DNA of 64,000 bases from Macrothele yani (GCA_039090855.1 CM077011.1:36971501-37035500), one strand, 5' to 3'. Shown: positions 10,490 to 21,245, counted from the first letter of the stretch. Program-made: numbers and translations. The notes: a model not told the origin generated them from the letters alone.

Positions 10490-11200
10490 CAGTTTGTACA
10501 GCCCAATAGGTTTCGGTGTACATTCTCCTGACTTTATGACAATAATTTCATCCATCATGCTGAAGAACTTTCAGCCTGAGAACCATGAATGAACAATAAA
10601 AATGCTTTCACTATTTTAGATAAATGGTGTAACTTTGAGAATATGAACACTTTTGAATATTGTGCATCAATTCTTACAAATTTTCAAGCTTTGTCACTTC
10701 CCTTTTCCAAAAAACCTTCCCACCTTTATCAAGCTGAAATAAACAATATTTACCAACAATGCAGGACAGAGGAGTATAGTGAGAAACAAAATTTGCAAAT
10801 TACAGGGAAATTTTCACTTTGTCTAACTTCTGGTTTTGGAAATTGTTGGCTATATTTTCAAAATGAAATACAAACATACATATGAAAAACCACAACAACA
10901 ACAACAACAAAAATAATAATAATAATACTACACAGAGGCAACACAGTGAGTAAAAAAAAAAATAAAAAAAAATCATGATTACGGGAAAAATTTTCACTTC
11001 ATCCGACTTCCATTTCTGAAAGTTTTGAAAGACAGAAAGAATTCCATTCCCAGACAGAAACCGACTGCCTCCAAACTACCCCCCCCCCCAATTCTATTCA
11101 GTATTGCACTGATCTTAAGAATAACCAAAATGATGACGGAAAATGCGGAATTCTACAATTTTGAATAATTTTATGCCTTTTTCCGAAGCAGAAAAATCAA
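10490..11200 (+). repeat. X-family modular repeat, copy 1
   Basis: Similar in order and content to 15840-16830. Both share ccatgaa(t)-caataaaaatgctttcac, then tgttgtaact / tggtgtaact, gcatc(a/g)attct, then gattacgggaaaaattttcac, ttccatttctgaaagttttg, and finally gcactgatct-aagaataaccaaaatgatgac. The module core gattac(a/g)gg-gaaa-ttc(a/g)ct...ttccg-tttcgga recurs with roughly 150-bp spacing. A C tract interrupts it near 11078-11090. There is no coding. The family also occurs at 15494-16831, 23030-23330 (inverted) and 41640-42465. Confidence 0.7.
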
Positions 11201-12062
11201 TGACTGATAATTTTTGAAACCTGTAATACTGGGACAGGAACAAAAAAAATTCCACAATTTCAGTGGCATGTGTCTGTACTTCCATAATTCCAACAAAAAT
11301 TTTGCAATATTATGGAAAATCCATACTGGTTGGCACTAAGGCAATGGACTGGTGAAAATTCTAATATAAAAAATTTATTTTAAATTATATAAGAGCTACA
11401 AGGTGATGTAGGGTGTAATTATGCAAATAAACAAAACTTCAGTTTTTTCACATGGTTCAAACACCTCTAACAAAAAACAATCAAGTACTTTTCAAAGTCC
11501 AATGAAATTTTTTCAAGGATTTAATCACATTCAAATTAAATTTACACATATGCATTGATCAGAAGCAGCACAATATGTTTACAATAGCTGGGTATGTAGC
11601 ATCTCTACAAATAAAAAAATGTAGTTACAGCAGTACAACACTGCAAAATAAAGTAGCTTGTAACAGAAAATTACACTACAAAGCATGCTACTTTAAAAAA
11701 AAAAAAAAAACTTAAACAAAATCTTCAAATCACGTGACATTTCTGGATTTCCTGGAACATTATTGGCTGGAACAGGGAGTTAACTGTGCCCTGTAAATAG
11801 CCACATAACTGACTCAACTTGCACTGTGAAAGTTAGACAAGCTGTTAACTATAAAATATTATCTTCTTTACTTTAAGCTATTTACAGGGAAGTCTTCTCA
11901 GTCAACAAGAGAAGACAGCATGTACGAGATGATCAAGCTAAAGATTTTGTTGACATTTGATAAGAAGATTGATTCTCTTATTTAAAAAGAAAATGAATTT
12001 GCACATACTTGCTAATAGTGTTTTTATTTGAATTCCTTAGGCATATCATCTAGACTGGAAAA
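11201..12062. other. Intron sequence with possible hAT-like subterminal repeats
   Basis: Around 11640-11700 the sequence alternates aagtagcttgtaac and catgctacttt. The pattern recurs as agctagctactttt near 13890-13925, on the far side of the mariner. Such tacttt/aaagta runs are common in hAT subterminal regions, so the mariner may have landed in an old hAT remnant. Clear ends and target duplications are not visible. Confidence 0.3.
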
Positions 12063-12089
12063 CCGGGTTGTTTGGAAAATAATGGCCGA

Positions 12090-13520
12090 TTTGGAGGGTA
12101 AAAATGAAAGAGACATACCTCATAGCACACAACCTGGTTTTACTCGAAAGAGGTGTCATCAGCAGCTACACACCTTTGCTAGCAAGTGACAAGTGCTCCA
12201 ATGCCAGACCAGAAGAAATCTGGCTCTCTGGATGCAAGAAAGTCACGGAATGCAATTTTGGCCTTCTCTCGGTTTTTGAAGGTCTTGTACTTGAGGTAAT
12301 TGATAAAATGCATGAACATGTGGAAATCAGCAGGTGCCAAGTCAGCGAGTAGGCTGGACGTGGGAGGGATTCAAACCTCAGCTCATGCAGTTTGTTTCAT
12401 CATTTGTGACTTGTGTGGTCTCGCGTTATGATGGAGGAGGATAGGATCCTTTATGTTCAACAAAGATGGCTGTTTGGAATACAACTTCTGGTGCATTCGG
12501 TCAATTTCTTCACAGTATGTGACTGAGATAATGCTTTCACCAGCATTCAAGAACCTGCAGCGTATGACACCATGAACAGTCCACCATACTATAAAAAAAA
12601 AAAACTTCTTTGGTGTCAACCATGGTTTAGGATGTTGTTTTTGTGTTTCACCATGGTTCAGCCACTGTCTACATAACTTCCAGTTAAAGATGTTGTTTTT
12701 GTGTTTCACCATGGTTCAGCCACTATCCACATAATTTACAGTTAGGATGTTGTTTGTGTTTCACCATGGTTCAGCCACTGTCCACATAACTTACAGTTAG
12801 GATGTTGTTTTTGTGTTTCACCATGGTTCAGCCACTGTCCACATAACTTACAGTTAGGATGTTGTTTTTGCATTTCACCATGGTTCAGCCACTGTCCACA
12901 TAACTTACAGTTAGGATGTTGTTTTTGTGTTTCACCATGGTTCAGCCACTGTCCACATAACTTACAGTTAGGATGTTGTTACAGTTAGGATGTTGTTTTT
13001 GTGTTTCACCATGGTTCAGCCACTGTCCACATAACTTACAGTCGTCTTATAGCAACCACTTTTCATTACAGGTTACAATGCGATCAAGTAGGAGCTCCTC
13101 TTTGTTGCGAAGCAGAAGGTTACTGCACATCTCAAACCGTTATTGTTCCTGATGTTCTGTCAGTTCATGCGGGATGCACGTATTGAGCTTCTTGACCTTA
13201 TCAATTTGGTGGAGAGGTTCGGAAATGGTTGACACCGACACATTGCTCTGTTTGGCGAATTCTCTAACTGCGATGTGAGGATTTGCCTCCACATTTTCCT
13301 TCAGAGTGTCATTATCAATGACCGAATGTCGTCCTTGGCGCTCCTCATCTTGTAGGCTCACGTCACCGAAACTAAACTTTTCAAACCACTGGCGAACAGT
13401 ATGTTCGGATATTGCCTCCTCGCCCCATGTCTCAACCACATTATGGTACGTTTATGCCACATTACAGCCCAGTTTGAACTCGCGAAGCAGAATCACCTGC
13501 AACTCACTCCTTCCTAACAT
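12090..13520 (-). pseudogene. mariner transposase with in-frame tandem expansion and lost catalytic Asp
   Basis: The N-terminal region starts MLGRSELQVILLREFKLG (Met codon at 13518-13520), has an early stop near 13455, then VETWGEEAISEHTVRQWFEK, the mariner helix-turn-helix, and VREFAKQSNVSVSTIS. The segment QWLNHGETQKQHP, equivalent to the usual QWL...E.PKHFPK just before the catalytic core, is repeated about seven times. After it come FFFFIVWWTVHGV, ILLHHNARPH and ADLAPADFHMF. The normal HDNARPH reads HHNARPH, so the second catalytic Asp is replaced by Asn. With the stop, a poly-A run near 12591 and frameshifts, it is dead. Confidence 0.85.
12629..13043. repeat. 57-bp tandem repeat inside a mariner gene (about seven units)
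   Basis: The word ccatggttcagccact recurs at 12651, 12709, 12764, 12821, 12878, 12935 and 13009. The spacing is mostly exactly 57 bp (19 codons), with 58 and 55 at the left and 74 at the right. The 74-bp step contains an extra 17-bp duplication of acagttaggatgttgtt. Central units are nearly identical, so the array expanded after insertion. It is not a CRISPR array: the units are contiguous without unique spacers. Confidence 0.95.
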
Positions 13521-13939
13521 GTTGTACAGACCACTCTCACACAAGTAGCAACAAAACTGACTCAACTGATTATGGCATGTATGTGGCATCTGAGTCGCCT
13601 TTCAACTTATATGAATGGCACTGCAGCTGGTTGGTCTGCAAGCATTGTGGGCGAGTTGAATGTGGCACCTCAGAAAATCAGTCATTATTTTCTGAACAAC
13701 TTGACATAAGCCACTGAACATGATTAAATGTGTTACATATAATGATTAGAGCTAAGAGGCAAATACAAAGATAAACTTGTGAAATTTACCATAGTATTTA
13801 GCTCTTAATGTCATACATAAAAATGTTCATATGACGATCCTCTTCAGAATTTGCACTTTTAACTTGGGACTAAATGCAGGAAAAGTAGTTGTAGCAATAG
13901 CTAGCTACTTTTAAAAAGTAGCTTTCCAATCACTGGGCA

Positions 13940-14560
13940 TTGGTGACCCTGCTTCAGAGTTCCAGAGAATTGTTCACTGGACTGCAGTATTACATATCCC
14001 CACAAGAAAAAATCTTGTGGTGTTAGATCTGGAGAATGAGACAGTCAATACAAGAAATCAGCCCACCTTGACCAATCCATTTGCCTGGAAACTCCTTATT
14101 AAGAAGCTCTACAGAGACCAGTGTGTGTGTGTGGGTGGGGGGGGGGAGCTCCATCTTGTTGGAACAGGATGTCGGGTTGCAGTTCCTGAAGCCGTGAAAA
14201 ACGAATTGTTCTAACATATCAAGATAAACAATCCCACTCGCTGTCTTTCTGATAAAAGAGAAAGGCCCAATTATTCAGTCATGCATGACACCACAATAGG
14301 TACTGATTTTTGTACTGCTTCTCTCATGCTCTTGTACAGCATGTGGGGGTTCGTAACTCCATATTTGAATGTTTTGGTGGTTAACATGACTTGACACATA
14401 TGTTGCCTCTTCCCAAAATATTACACACTGCAAATTGTTAGTAACAGCAAATAATAGCTGTTATTGTTATTAGTTTTATCAAAAAGCTATACTGTAAATG
14501 CCATCCATTTACGTTTGTCCTGTGCATCAGTTAACACTACTGGAAAACTGTCTATCTTGC
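13940..14560 (-). pseudogene. Decayed DUF4817-group Tc1/mariner-like transposase fragment
   Basis: Read on the minus strand, several frames give NPHMLYKSMREAVQKS, then LEQFVFHGFRN and ELLNKEFPGKWIGQGG. The last matches the RWIGRGG segment that precedes the third catalytic position in the transposase group also seen at 1313-1720. A (GT)n and G tract at 14121-14148 has expanded within it. Many frameshifts are present. No inverted ends were found, so element limits are not given. Confidence 0.6.
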
Positions 14561-14886
14561 TTCATCACTAAAAAAAAAAAAAGAAAAAAAAGCATGGCCA
14601 TAGTTTTTCTTATTTTTCCTTTTGTGACATTCGTTTATATACACCCTATATAACCCATGTTAAGAATACAGCAGCAAGGATGAAAACATGCACAGCTGAA
14701 TTGTGTGACTTTGAAATCACATTCCAAAATTAATCCAAATTTAAAACAATATAATTTCCTTTGTCTGAATGCTTATCCCATTTTGTTGGTGCAGTGGAAA
14801 GTCATCACCATAGCAGCAACATTAGAAGAATTCTTGATATCCTCATATCGTGCATAAGTTACATTGAAAATTATAAGTGGTGGGAC

Positions 14887-14916
14887 GTTTCGTTAATGAC
14901 TTTTACCTTCATCAAC
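14887..14916 (-). ncRNA. Hammerhead-ribozyme-like core in Penelope-like end (left arm)
   Basis: The minus strand reads TTGATGAAGG then a short stem-loop region and CGAAAC. This corresponds to the hammerhead layout CUGANGA - stem II - GAAA, with the first C replaced by T. Hammerhead motifs are established in Penelope-like elements. Stems I and III and the cleavage triplet were not demonstrated here, so self-cleavage is unproven. Confidence 0.4.
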
Positions 14917-14940
14917 TATGAAATGAAACACGTGGCATAA

Positions 14941-15342
14941 GCATCAGTTGTTGCCAGATTTCAAAATAGCTTTCCAAATGATAGAGATGTGAAAAGGTAT
15001 GTCTGTATTGCAGGTGTTAGGGGTAAGGTAGATTTCAATGCTTTCGCGATACCTGAGGGCTTTCCGATTGCTGAACGGAGCGACGTGTTTAACATTTTGC
15101 CAATCGGAAATTGCAGGCGTATCGCTGATGGTTAAAATTGAAAGAGAGGTGGAAGGGTTGCCTTTCTTAACATCAACGATATGTTCCATCAATCGCTGGT
15201 TGATGCTGCGGTAAGTACTACCAATATAGTGGGTAACACCTGTGGAAGTATTGACAGGGATAGAGTCCACACCTTGTAACTTTAGGCATTTATTGGGATC
15301 TCTGTCTTTAAGGATAAGGTTAAGAAGCTGAGGAGATCCCAA
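14941..15342 (-). pseudogene. Penelope-like GIY-YIG endonuclease C-terminal fragment (left arm)
   Basis: The open frame includes HYIGSTYRSINQRLMEH, the YIG half of a GIY-YIG nuclease with its conserved Arg and His. It continues with STSLSILTISDTPAISDW and ALRYRESIEIY (Glu of the C-terminal motif). The C-terminal half of a Penelope-like polyprotein is expected to look like this; the reverse transcriptase is absent. The frame opens into the 30-bp symmetry centre, so the protein has no authentic start. It is paralogous to 58514-58888. Confidence 0.8.
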
Positions 15343-15493
15343 TAAACCCCCTAGAGTTACAAGGTGTCTACTCTATCCCTGTCAACACTTCCACAGGTGT
15401 TACCCACTATATTGGTAGTACTTACCGCAGCATCAACCAGCGATTGATGGAACATATCGCTGATGTTAAGAAAGGCAACCTTTTCAATTTTAC

Positions 15494-16831
15494 ATACACG
15501 AGACCAACTACAGAACAAAAAAGCAGAACTTTTTACCCGGGTGAAAAATCAAAACATGCACCGAGAAAGTGCGTACAAAACACAGCATGAGCAAGATGGC
15601 GTTGTTCACTCTAATTCATTTATGTAGATATTTAGAGCACACAACTGTTGTTGTTTTTTCTCTCTTTTTCTGTACTTGCTAGAACATCAGCTTGATTTTC
15701 CTCTTGTGTTGCTTTCTTCTCAGTAAGTTACATGGCCATATTTGTCTTTTGTTGACTCTGCAGCTGCACTGCAATCTTTGCTTAATTTTCCTTTCTGCTG
15801 ATATCATTCCCTTCCCATTTCTTCCTCACTGTTCTTATTATTTTCCCCTTTTATTCCCTCAGATGACAATAATTTAGCCTCAGGACCATGAATACATGAT
15901 ATCAAAGCTTTCATTACTTTAAAAATAAATGTTGTAACTTACAGAATATGGAATGCCTCAAACACCATGCATCGATTCTAAAAAATTTTTCAAACTTCTT
16001 CACTTCCGCTTTTGGAAAATTTCCCTCCCTTATCAAGCTTAAGTGCAAACATTTATGGGTGAAAGTAACATTTAAAAACAATACTGGATAGTGAGAACAT
16101 CGTGGGAAGAAAAAAATGTGATTACAGGGAGAAATATTCACTTCGACCGGCTTCCGATTTCCGAAACTTTTCCCTCCATTTTTGAGCTGAAATGCAGTAT
16201 TTTTGGAATAAACCCATACACAAGAACAATACTGGGCAAAAGGAACATCAGAAAAAGAAAAAAAAAAAAAAACGAATACGGGAGAAATTTTCGCTCCGTT
16301 TAACTACCGTTTTTAAAGTTTTGAAGGGCAGAATTCCGTCCTCAAACGGAGAACGAATCTCCCTCCGCCACTATCCCCCCTCACCCCCACCCCAAATAGC
16401 CGCTCAGTTGTGCATCGATCTCGAGGATACCCAAAATGATAACTGAAATGGCGTAATTCTTGGAATCCACAGAAGAAACTCATACCTGAAAAGCCTACAG
16501 AGAAATCTTCGCGCCGTCCTGTACTTCCGTTTTCGGAAATCGTTGCCCACAATTTCATGATGGAATACAAACATTTATGCAGTAAAATGGTATTTAGCAA
16601 TACTGGATGCAGGCAATGTTGTAAGCAAAAAAAATTACGATTACGGGAAAAATCTTCACTGCGCTTTACTTCCGTTTTCGCAAGTTTTGAAAAACGAGAT
16701 ATCGTCCCCAGGCAGAAAAGGCCCCCCCCCCGCCAATTTTCTCTTCAGTTCTGCATTGATCTCGAGCATGACTCAAATCATGACAAAGAAAAAGCAGAAT
16801 TCAGCGAATTCGCGGAAGGATCTCATGTATG
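15494..16831 (+). mobile_element. X-family element inserted in the Penelope-like right arm
   Basis: It interrupts the right arm of the Penelope-like duplication. The flanks read attttac (15487) and attttaac (16832) where the uninterrupted paralogous arm has one attttaac, giving a probable 7-8 bp target duplication. Short inverted ends are visible: atacacgagacc at the left and, on the minus strand, atacatgagatcc at the right. The interior has four or five modules of gattacggg-gaaa-ttc(a/g)ct ... ttccgttttcgga at about 150-bp spacing, plus C and A tracts. No transposase is visible, so it would be non-autonomous. This copy defines the ends of the X family. Confidence 0.65.
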
Positions 16832-16839
16832 ATTTTAAC

Positions 16840-17040
16840 AATCAGCGATATGTCCATGATTCCTGATTGGCAAAATGTTAAATGTATCGTTTCGTTCAGT
16901 AATCGGAAAGCCCTTAGGTACCACAAAAGCACTGAAATCTACTGTACACCTAACACCTGCAATACAGATGCAGCTTTTTATATCCCCATCATTTGGAAAG
17001 GTATTTGAAATCTGGCAACAACTGATGCTTATACCATGTG
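16840..17040 (+). pseudogene. Penelope-like GIY-YIG endonuclease fragment (right arm)
   Basis: Reading forward it gives pieces equivalent to the left arm: DWQNVK, FSNRKALRY, then NTCNTD and IWK. There are frameshifts and substitutions relative to 14941-15342. It is the mirror copy, separated from its first part (15333-15490, with HYIGSTYRSINQRLMEH) by the 1.3-kb insertion. Confidence 0.7.
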
Positions 17041-17053
17041 TTTTATTCCATGG

Positions 17054-17082
17054 CAGATGAGGGTAGAAGTGACTACCGAAAC
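17054..17082 (+). ncRNA. Hammerhead-ribozyme-like core in Penelope-like end (right arm)
   Basis: The plus strand reads CAGATGAG, then GGTAG-AAGTGA-CTACC, a perfect 5-bp stem II with a 6-nt loop, then GAAAC. Apart from A for T at the second core base this fits CUGAUGAG-stem II-CGAAAC well. Stems I and III were not established. Confidence 0.45.
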
Positions 17083-17212
17083 ATCCCACCATTCATAATT
17101 TTTAACGTAACCTATGCGTGATATGAGGATATCAAGAATTATTTTTATGTTTTGTGTGTTACATGTTTCACTGCCAATTCTTCTCACTATGATACCATAG
17201 CAACAACCGTGA

Positions 17213-17625
17213 AAGAAATATTTGTGACATCTGGTTTAGCTTTTTGTGTTTTCGTGCAGTGTTCAGTGAATGGAAACAGCAAATTATCTCAGCATGTGAC
17301 ATAACAACTGTATAACATAGTACTCTTTTTATTGTTGCAATGTTCATGAAATAAACTTTCACATTTGGCCATTAAAAAATTACATACCTTATTTTCCCTG
17401 TCATTACTGGCAGGCTTCACCTAGTTATGTAATAATTAATCATTTACACACTTGTAAGTCTCATTCCTGCATAACATACAATTTCTAGTTTATTGAAATG
17501 TTCTCAGAATATTGTGCTAAGCACGTAATGACAAATACTAGACTTAAAAAGTTTTTTTGGAATCAAGAAACTAAAAAAATGTTCCTCAATATTTTAGCTA
17601 AAAAAAGATGCAAATGAAGACATAC
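17213..17625. other. Intron sequence without a recognisable feature
   Basis: AT-rich DNA leading to the donor of the 17626-17784 exon. Nothing else recognised. Confidence 0.4.
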
Positions 17626-17784
17626 TTTTTGTTTTTCTTCCTCTGATCGAACATCACTACGTACATTAGCCCATGGAAGGTCTTTGGGCCACCAGACAGG
17701 TTTTGTAGATTCTCTGCCCCAACCTGGTTTACCCCTTCCAGTTGAATACTTCAGCATTAAAGGAATAAATGTTCGTAACTGGGC
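17626..17784 (-). CDS. NRF1/ewg: NRF1/erect wing exon E: DNA-binding domain core
   Basis: The 53 codons begin AQLRTFIPLMLKYSTGRG and continue through KPGWGRES, KPVWWPKDLPWANVRSDVR and EEEKQK. This block is the hallmark of NRF1, erect wing and P3A2 proteins, with only conservative differences from the vertebrate sequence I remember. The acceptor is ttttcacag before 17784 and the donor gtatgt after 17626, both phase 0. It joins exon D (ending KMTQ) and exon F (starting VSWT), giving the expected MTQAQLR and KQKVSWT junctions. NRF1 binds GC-rich sites as a homodimer in the nucleus and activates nuclear-encoded mitochondrial and growth genes. In flies erect wing acts in muscle and neurons. Confidence 0.97.
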
Positions 17785-17882
17785 CTGTGAAAAAAAATAA
17801 TAAAATAAACAAAATCAAAACACAAAAAACTCTATGAATAGCTTACATGTAAGTCAGCTACAAGCATTTACAAAACTGTTTA

Positions 17883-19084
17883 CATTGAAGAGCAATTGAA
17901 TTAGAGATACCTGTCTAGTAACGTGGAGCACCACCTTTCGCCCTGATGATGGCGGCGATTCGTCTCAGCATGGACTCGACAAGACACCGGAAGCGTTGGG
18001 AAGCCATACGGATCCACGACCCCTGAACAAGCTCCCACAGTTCACGAAGATTTGATGGAGGGAGGTCAGAGCCTCGAACATCTCTCGATAGCATCCCAGA
18101 TGTGCTCGATGGGATTGAGGTCAGATGACCTAAAGGAAGAGAGGTCACGTCGATGGAGTGTTAATCCAACCATTCGGATACAATTCGGGAGCTGCATAGT
18201 CTTGTTGCAGGATGAGGTCCCAGTGGGATGTTGAAAACGCACAAACGGGAGCAAATGGTCGTCCAGGATATCCCGTTAATGTTGACATGTGAAAGGGACG
18301 ATGTCACATGTACCAGGGGTCCCATTTCAGTCCATGTAAACAGTCCCCAGACAAGAATGCCACCCCCCCCAGCTTGAAGAGTACCCTGCTGGCAAGAAGG
18401 ATTCATCGCTTCATGTGGTTTGCGCCGGACTCGTATCCTGCCATCCGCATGTACCAACGTGAATCTCGACTCATCAGTCCAGGCAACATTTTCCCACATG
18501 TCTAGGGTCCAGTGGCGATGTTCCTGCGCCCATGTTAATCTTTGCACCCTGTGATGTGCGGTCAGCAGCGGTACCCTCATGGGACGATGGCTTCTGTACC
18601 CCATAGCAAGGAGATGGTTCTGGATGGTGTTGCTGCTTACACGCTTTTGTGCACCAGCGTTAAATTGCCGAGTGATTTCTTGCACTGTGGCCCGTCTATC
18701 CCCTGTTACAATGCAAGCTAGCCGACAATGACCCCGCTCATCCACACGCTGTTGTCCACGGCAGTTGGCCCTTGCAGGGATGGTTTTACCAGATTTGATG
18801 TACTCACGGTGCACCCGTGACACAGTGGCTCGTGAAAATCCCAGTGATTTCAGGACTTCCGAGAAGGAGTGACCTATTCGTCGGGCCCCGACAATTTGCC
18901 CACGATCAAATGCACTTAGATCCTTCGTCTTACCCATACTGCGTCCGACTCTTACTGATTCCCGTCGCATCACTCCTTATATTGTCGGATCGCTGCATAC
19001 GTCATATCATTTCTGTTTACAGGGCCGCCCACACCGCCACATTTGCATAATGCCAGCTGTCTTTAATTCAATTGCTCTTCAGTG
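17883..19084 (-). mobile_element. Tc1 element (full length, decayed)
   Basis: Inverted ends of about 26 bp (cattgaagagcaattgaatt at the left; the right end is its complement with small changes) are flanked by TA at 17881-17882 and 19085-19086. The length is 1202 bp. It carries a minus-strand Tc1 transposase. It lies about 100 bp upstream of the exon at 17626-17784 and next to an older Tc1 remnant (19087-19410). Confidence 0.95.
17915..18937 (-). pseudogene. Tc1 transposase, frameshifted near the third catalytic motif
   Basis: The frame from MGKTKDLSAFDRGQIVGAR to about 18240 is open. It holds the paired helix-turn-helix region (FSRATVSRVHREY), then VAWTDESRFTLVHADGR (first Asp) and QAGGGGILVWG. 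Around 18160-18260 the frame breaks: the segment that should carry the second Asp (QDNA.PH-like) is garbled. The third motif appears in another frame as SSDLNPIEHIWDAIER, and the C-terminus (DLPPSNLRELWELVQGSWIR) in a third. At least two frameshifts are therefore present. The upstream Met codons at 18973 and 18970 belong to the leader; MGKTKDLS is the usual Tc1 start. Confidence 0.9.
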
Positions 19085-19086
19085 TA

Positions 19087-19410
19087 TATGCTGGAGGGGT
19101 TGGCGAGCTCAAACAGATCTTTCCAATTCGCCCCACAAATTTTTAATATGCTTAGAGGACCCATGATTGAGGAAACTATTTGAGTGTGTTAAACTCACCT
19201 GAATGCTCCTGGAGCCAATTGGTCGCTACTCAGGAAGTACGCTGTGTAGTGTTGTGTTGAAAGATGGCATCATAGTGTGGAAAGAGAATTATTATGAATG
19301 GGTGTAGATGGTCAGCGAGGAAGTTAACATACCTTGTGCAAGTGACAGACAGAGGTCTCAACGAGTACAAGGAAACCCCAGCTGCTTGGAAGTCACTGTG
19401 ATTGAACAAC
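19087..19410 (-). pseudogene. Highly decayed Tc1-type transposase 3' part
   Basis: On the minus strand fragments read FLADHLHPFIIILFPHYDA, IFQHNTTQ, NWLQEHSGEFN and KNLWGELERSV. They align in order with the second Asp region (usually F..DNAPCH), the W..EH..EF segment and the N.IENLWD segment of a Tc1-type transposase. Stops and a deletion at the PDLNPIE motif make it dead. It predates the adjacent Tc1 at 17883-19084. No ends were found. Confidence 0.55.
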
Positions 19411-20279
19411 CACCCTTTTTGCACCTACTATCTCACCACAGTCAAGCTTTCTTATGTTGCTGCCTTTACCCATTATTACTTTTTCATGACTGGTTTCCAA
19501 TGTATAGAGACCTACCTGCTCTATTTATACACACTGCCAGCTTCAGTATCCCATGTGACTGCATGTGATACAGCTTTTGATTTGAATATATTGGGTGTAT
19601 ATAATCATTTGTTCACTGAGTGTAATATCTAGTTAAAAAGAAAGTATACAATTGCACTACATAAATAATGGATTTAGCTATAGAATCACTGTTTCTTTGA
19701 TTCTCAGTTGTTTCTCTCCCAGTCATGCTCTACTTCAGGAGTGCAACTCCTCTTACTGGAGTCAAGCTGACGAAGTTGATGCCATTGGGCTCCCAACTTG
19801 CTTGTAAAAAGTCTTGAAAAGGGCCCACCCAAGGAATTGTGCAACTGTGATTTTGAATGCATTTTAGCCAATGACAAAGCAGAAATTTGCCATGTTTAGC
19901 AAATTATTTTTCAAATTGACAATTTTGTGTGGGGGGGGCATTGACTGATACCATACACAGATTCTTCCAGTCATGGGTCGTATTGGCATCAGCAACACCA
20001 CATATTGTACCCCCGCCCAATTCTTCTATCCCATAATAACAAACAAGAAAGATAACACTAAATTTTTGGTTGCAATGAACACATTTTTCCAATATTTTCT
20101 GCCGCAAATTAAATTTATTGAACTTATTCAAAGTCAATTCAACCAGATTTCTACAATCAATAAAACATCCAGAAATAGAAACAGCTACTTACTCCCGGTA
20201 GCAACTAAAAAGTATGTTACAAAAATTAATAAACAGAGCACAAAAAGTTTCTCATAGCAGAAGGAACGTAACAGAGGCA
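19411..20279. other. Intron sequence without a recognisable feature
   Basis: AT-rich DNA with a G tract near 19931-19938. Open frames here show no known domain and no NRF1-like exon. Confidence 0.4.
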
Positions 20280-21245
20280 AACACATTTTCAAATCAGTCA
20301 GTTAAAAAAGAAATATAGAAGGAAACATGATATTACTTTAAACATTCTAGCGGAAGAATTTTGCATAATGGAAAAGTTGAATTCTTCATGGGAAAAGCTA
20401 TGCTAAAAATAACTTTTCAAATATGTTTCCCAGAAGCAGAGATAGTGAAAAAAAGATATTGACCATTACGCCTCCTAGTGGGAAACATGTGCATTATTTA
20501 AAAAGAATAATGCCCCACATCTGTATTGTAGTGAATGGCATATAGTAAAAAACAAATTCCTCAATAGGATTTTCAGAAGTGGATATACAGCTGCAAACAG
20601 AAGTACACAAACACCACCTAGAGACAGAATTGTGAACTATAAAACTCCTCAAATACTAACCTTAAATATTCCACAAGGTAAATGGCATCCGATGTTGAAA
20701 GAATTTTTTAAATTACACATTTAGAAATATATAATATAAGAAAGGCAGATTAGTACCCTAGCAGCAAAATTGTGCATTATTTTTGAAAGAAAACACACAC
20801 AAAAATCCTCCTCCATAAGTTCCACCCACATCGCAAATCATATTCGTCACTTATGCCAAAAAAAAAACAACGAATTAGAAGGTAGGTGAAAAACATTAAA
20901 AAATGTTGGGATTGGTGGTGCGTGTTGATTAGGTGTCGTTATATGTTTAATCAAATTATGCGTATACCTTAAAAAAAGCGTCCTTCGAATCGCCGTTCAA
21001 AACTGCATTTTTTGCTGTGAAAACATTTTTTCGCTTGGCAGTTTTTGCTGTGGATTAAGTTAGTAGTATCTAAACCACAAAGAATTTTTTATATTGGATT
21101 TTTAGTCCCGCAGATATTGTGGAAAATGTAAACATCAGCTTGTGCCCTCTTGTGGCACACTTGTGCATTAAGAAAAATTGGAAATTATATCAGAAACATT
21201 TCACACCTTAAGCGCTCTCCAACAATGAAAGAATACCCTTAGAAG
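20280..21245 (+). repeat. Y-family modular repeat, copy 2
   Basis: It starts like copy 3 (cagttaaaa-gaagaaatatagaagg at 20298, compare 23648). Module cores occur near 20467 (ttacgcctcctagtggg), 20613 (caccacctagagacag), 20752 (ccctagcagcaaaattgtg) and 21142 (tgccctcttgtggcac). Adjacent modules are about 140-150 bp apart, with one larger gap. It is cut off at 21246 by a hAT-like terminus. Non-coding. Confidence 0.75.

Larger units (their letters stand above)
12063..13706 (-). mobile_element. mariner element enlarged by an internal tandem repeat
   Basis: Imperfect inverted ends are visible: gttgtttggaaaataatggc at 12068 and, read on the minus strand from the right end, gttgttcagaaaataatgac. 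Subtracting the extra copies of the 57-bp repeat (about 340 bp) leaves about 1.3 kb, the normal mariner size. The transposase is minus-strand and heavily decayed. The exact terminal bases and TA duplication are uncertain because the left end is diverged. Confidence 0.8.
14797..17212. mobile_element. Head-to-head Penelope-like element 3' ends (inverted duplication), split by an insertion
   Basis: The left arm, 14797-15302, is the reverse complement of the right arm, which begins at 15333 and resumes at 16832 after an insertion (15494-16831). The arms are separated at the symmetry centre by only 30 bp (15303-15332). Each arm carries a GIY-YIG endonuclease end reading outward and, at its outer end, a hammerhead-like core. 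A similar head-to-head structure with a 31-bp spacer is at 58421-59736. Inverted or tandem partial copies are known for Penelope-like elements. The right arm is more diverged than the left in its distal part. Confidence 0.8.

Noticed and set aside
12629..13043. Possible CRISPR-like array of evenly spaced repeats
   Set aside because: The repeated units are contiguous and nearly identical with no unique spacers, they lie within a mariner gene, and the DNA is eukaryotic.
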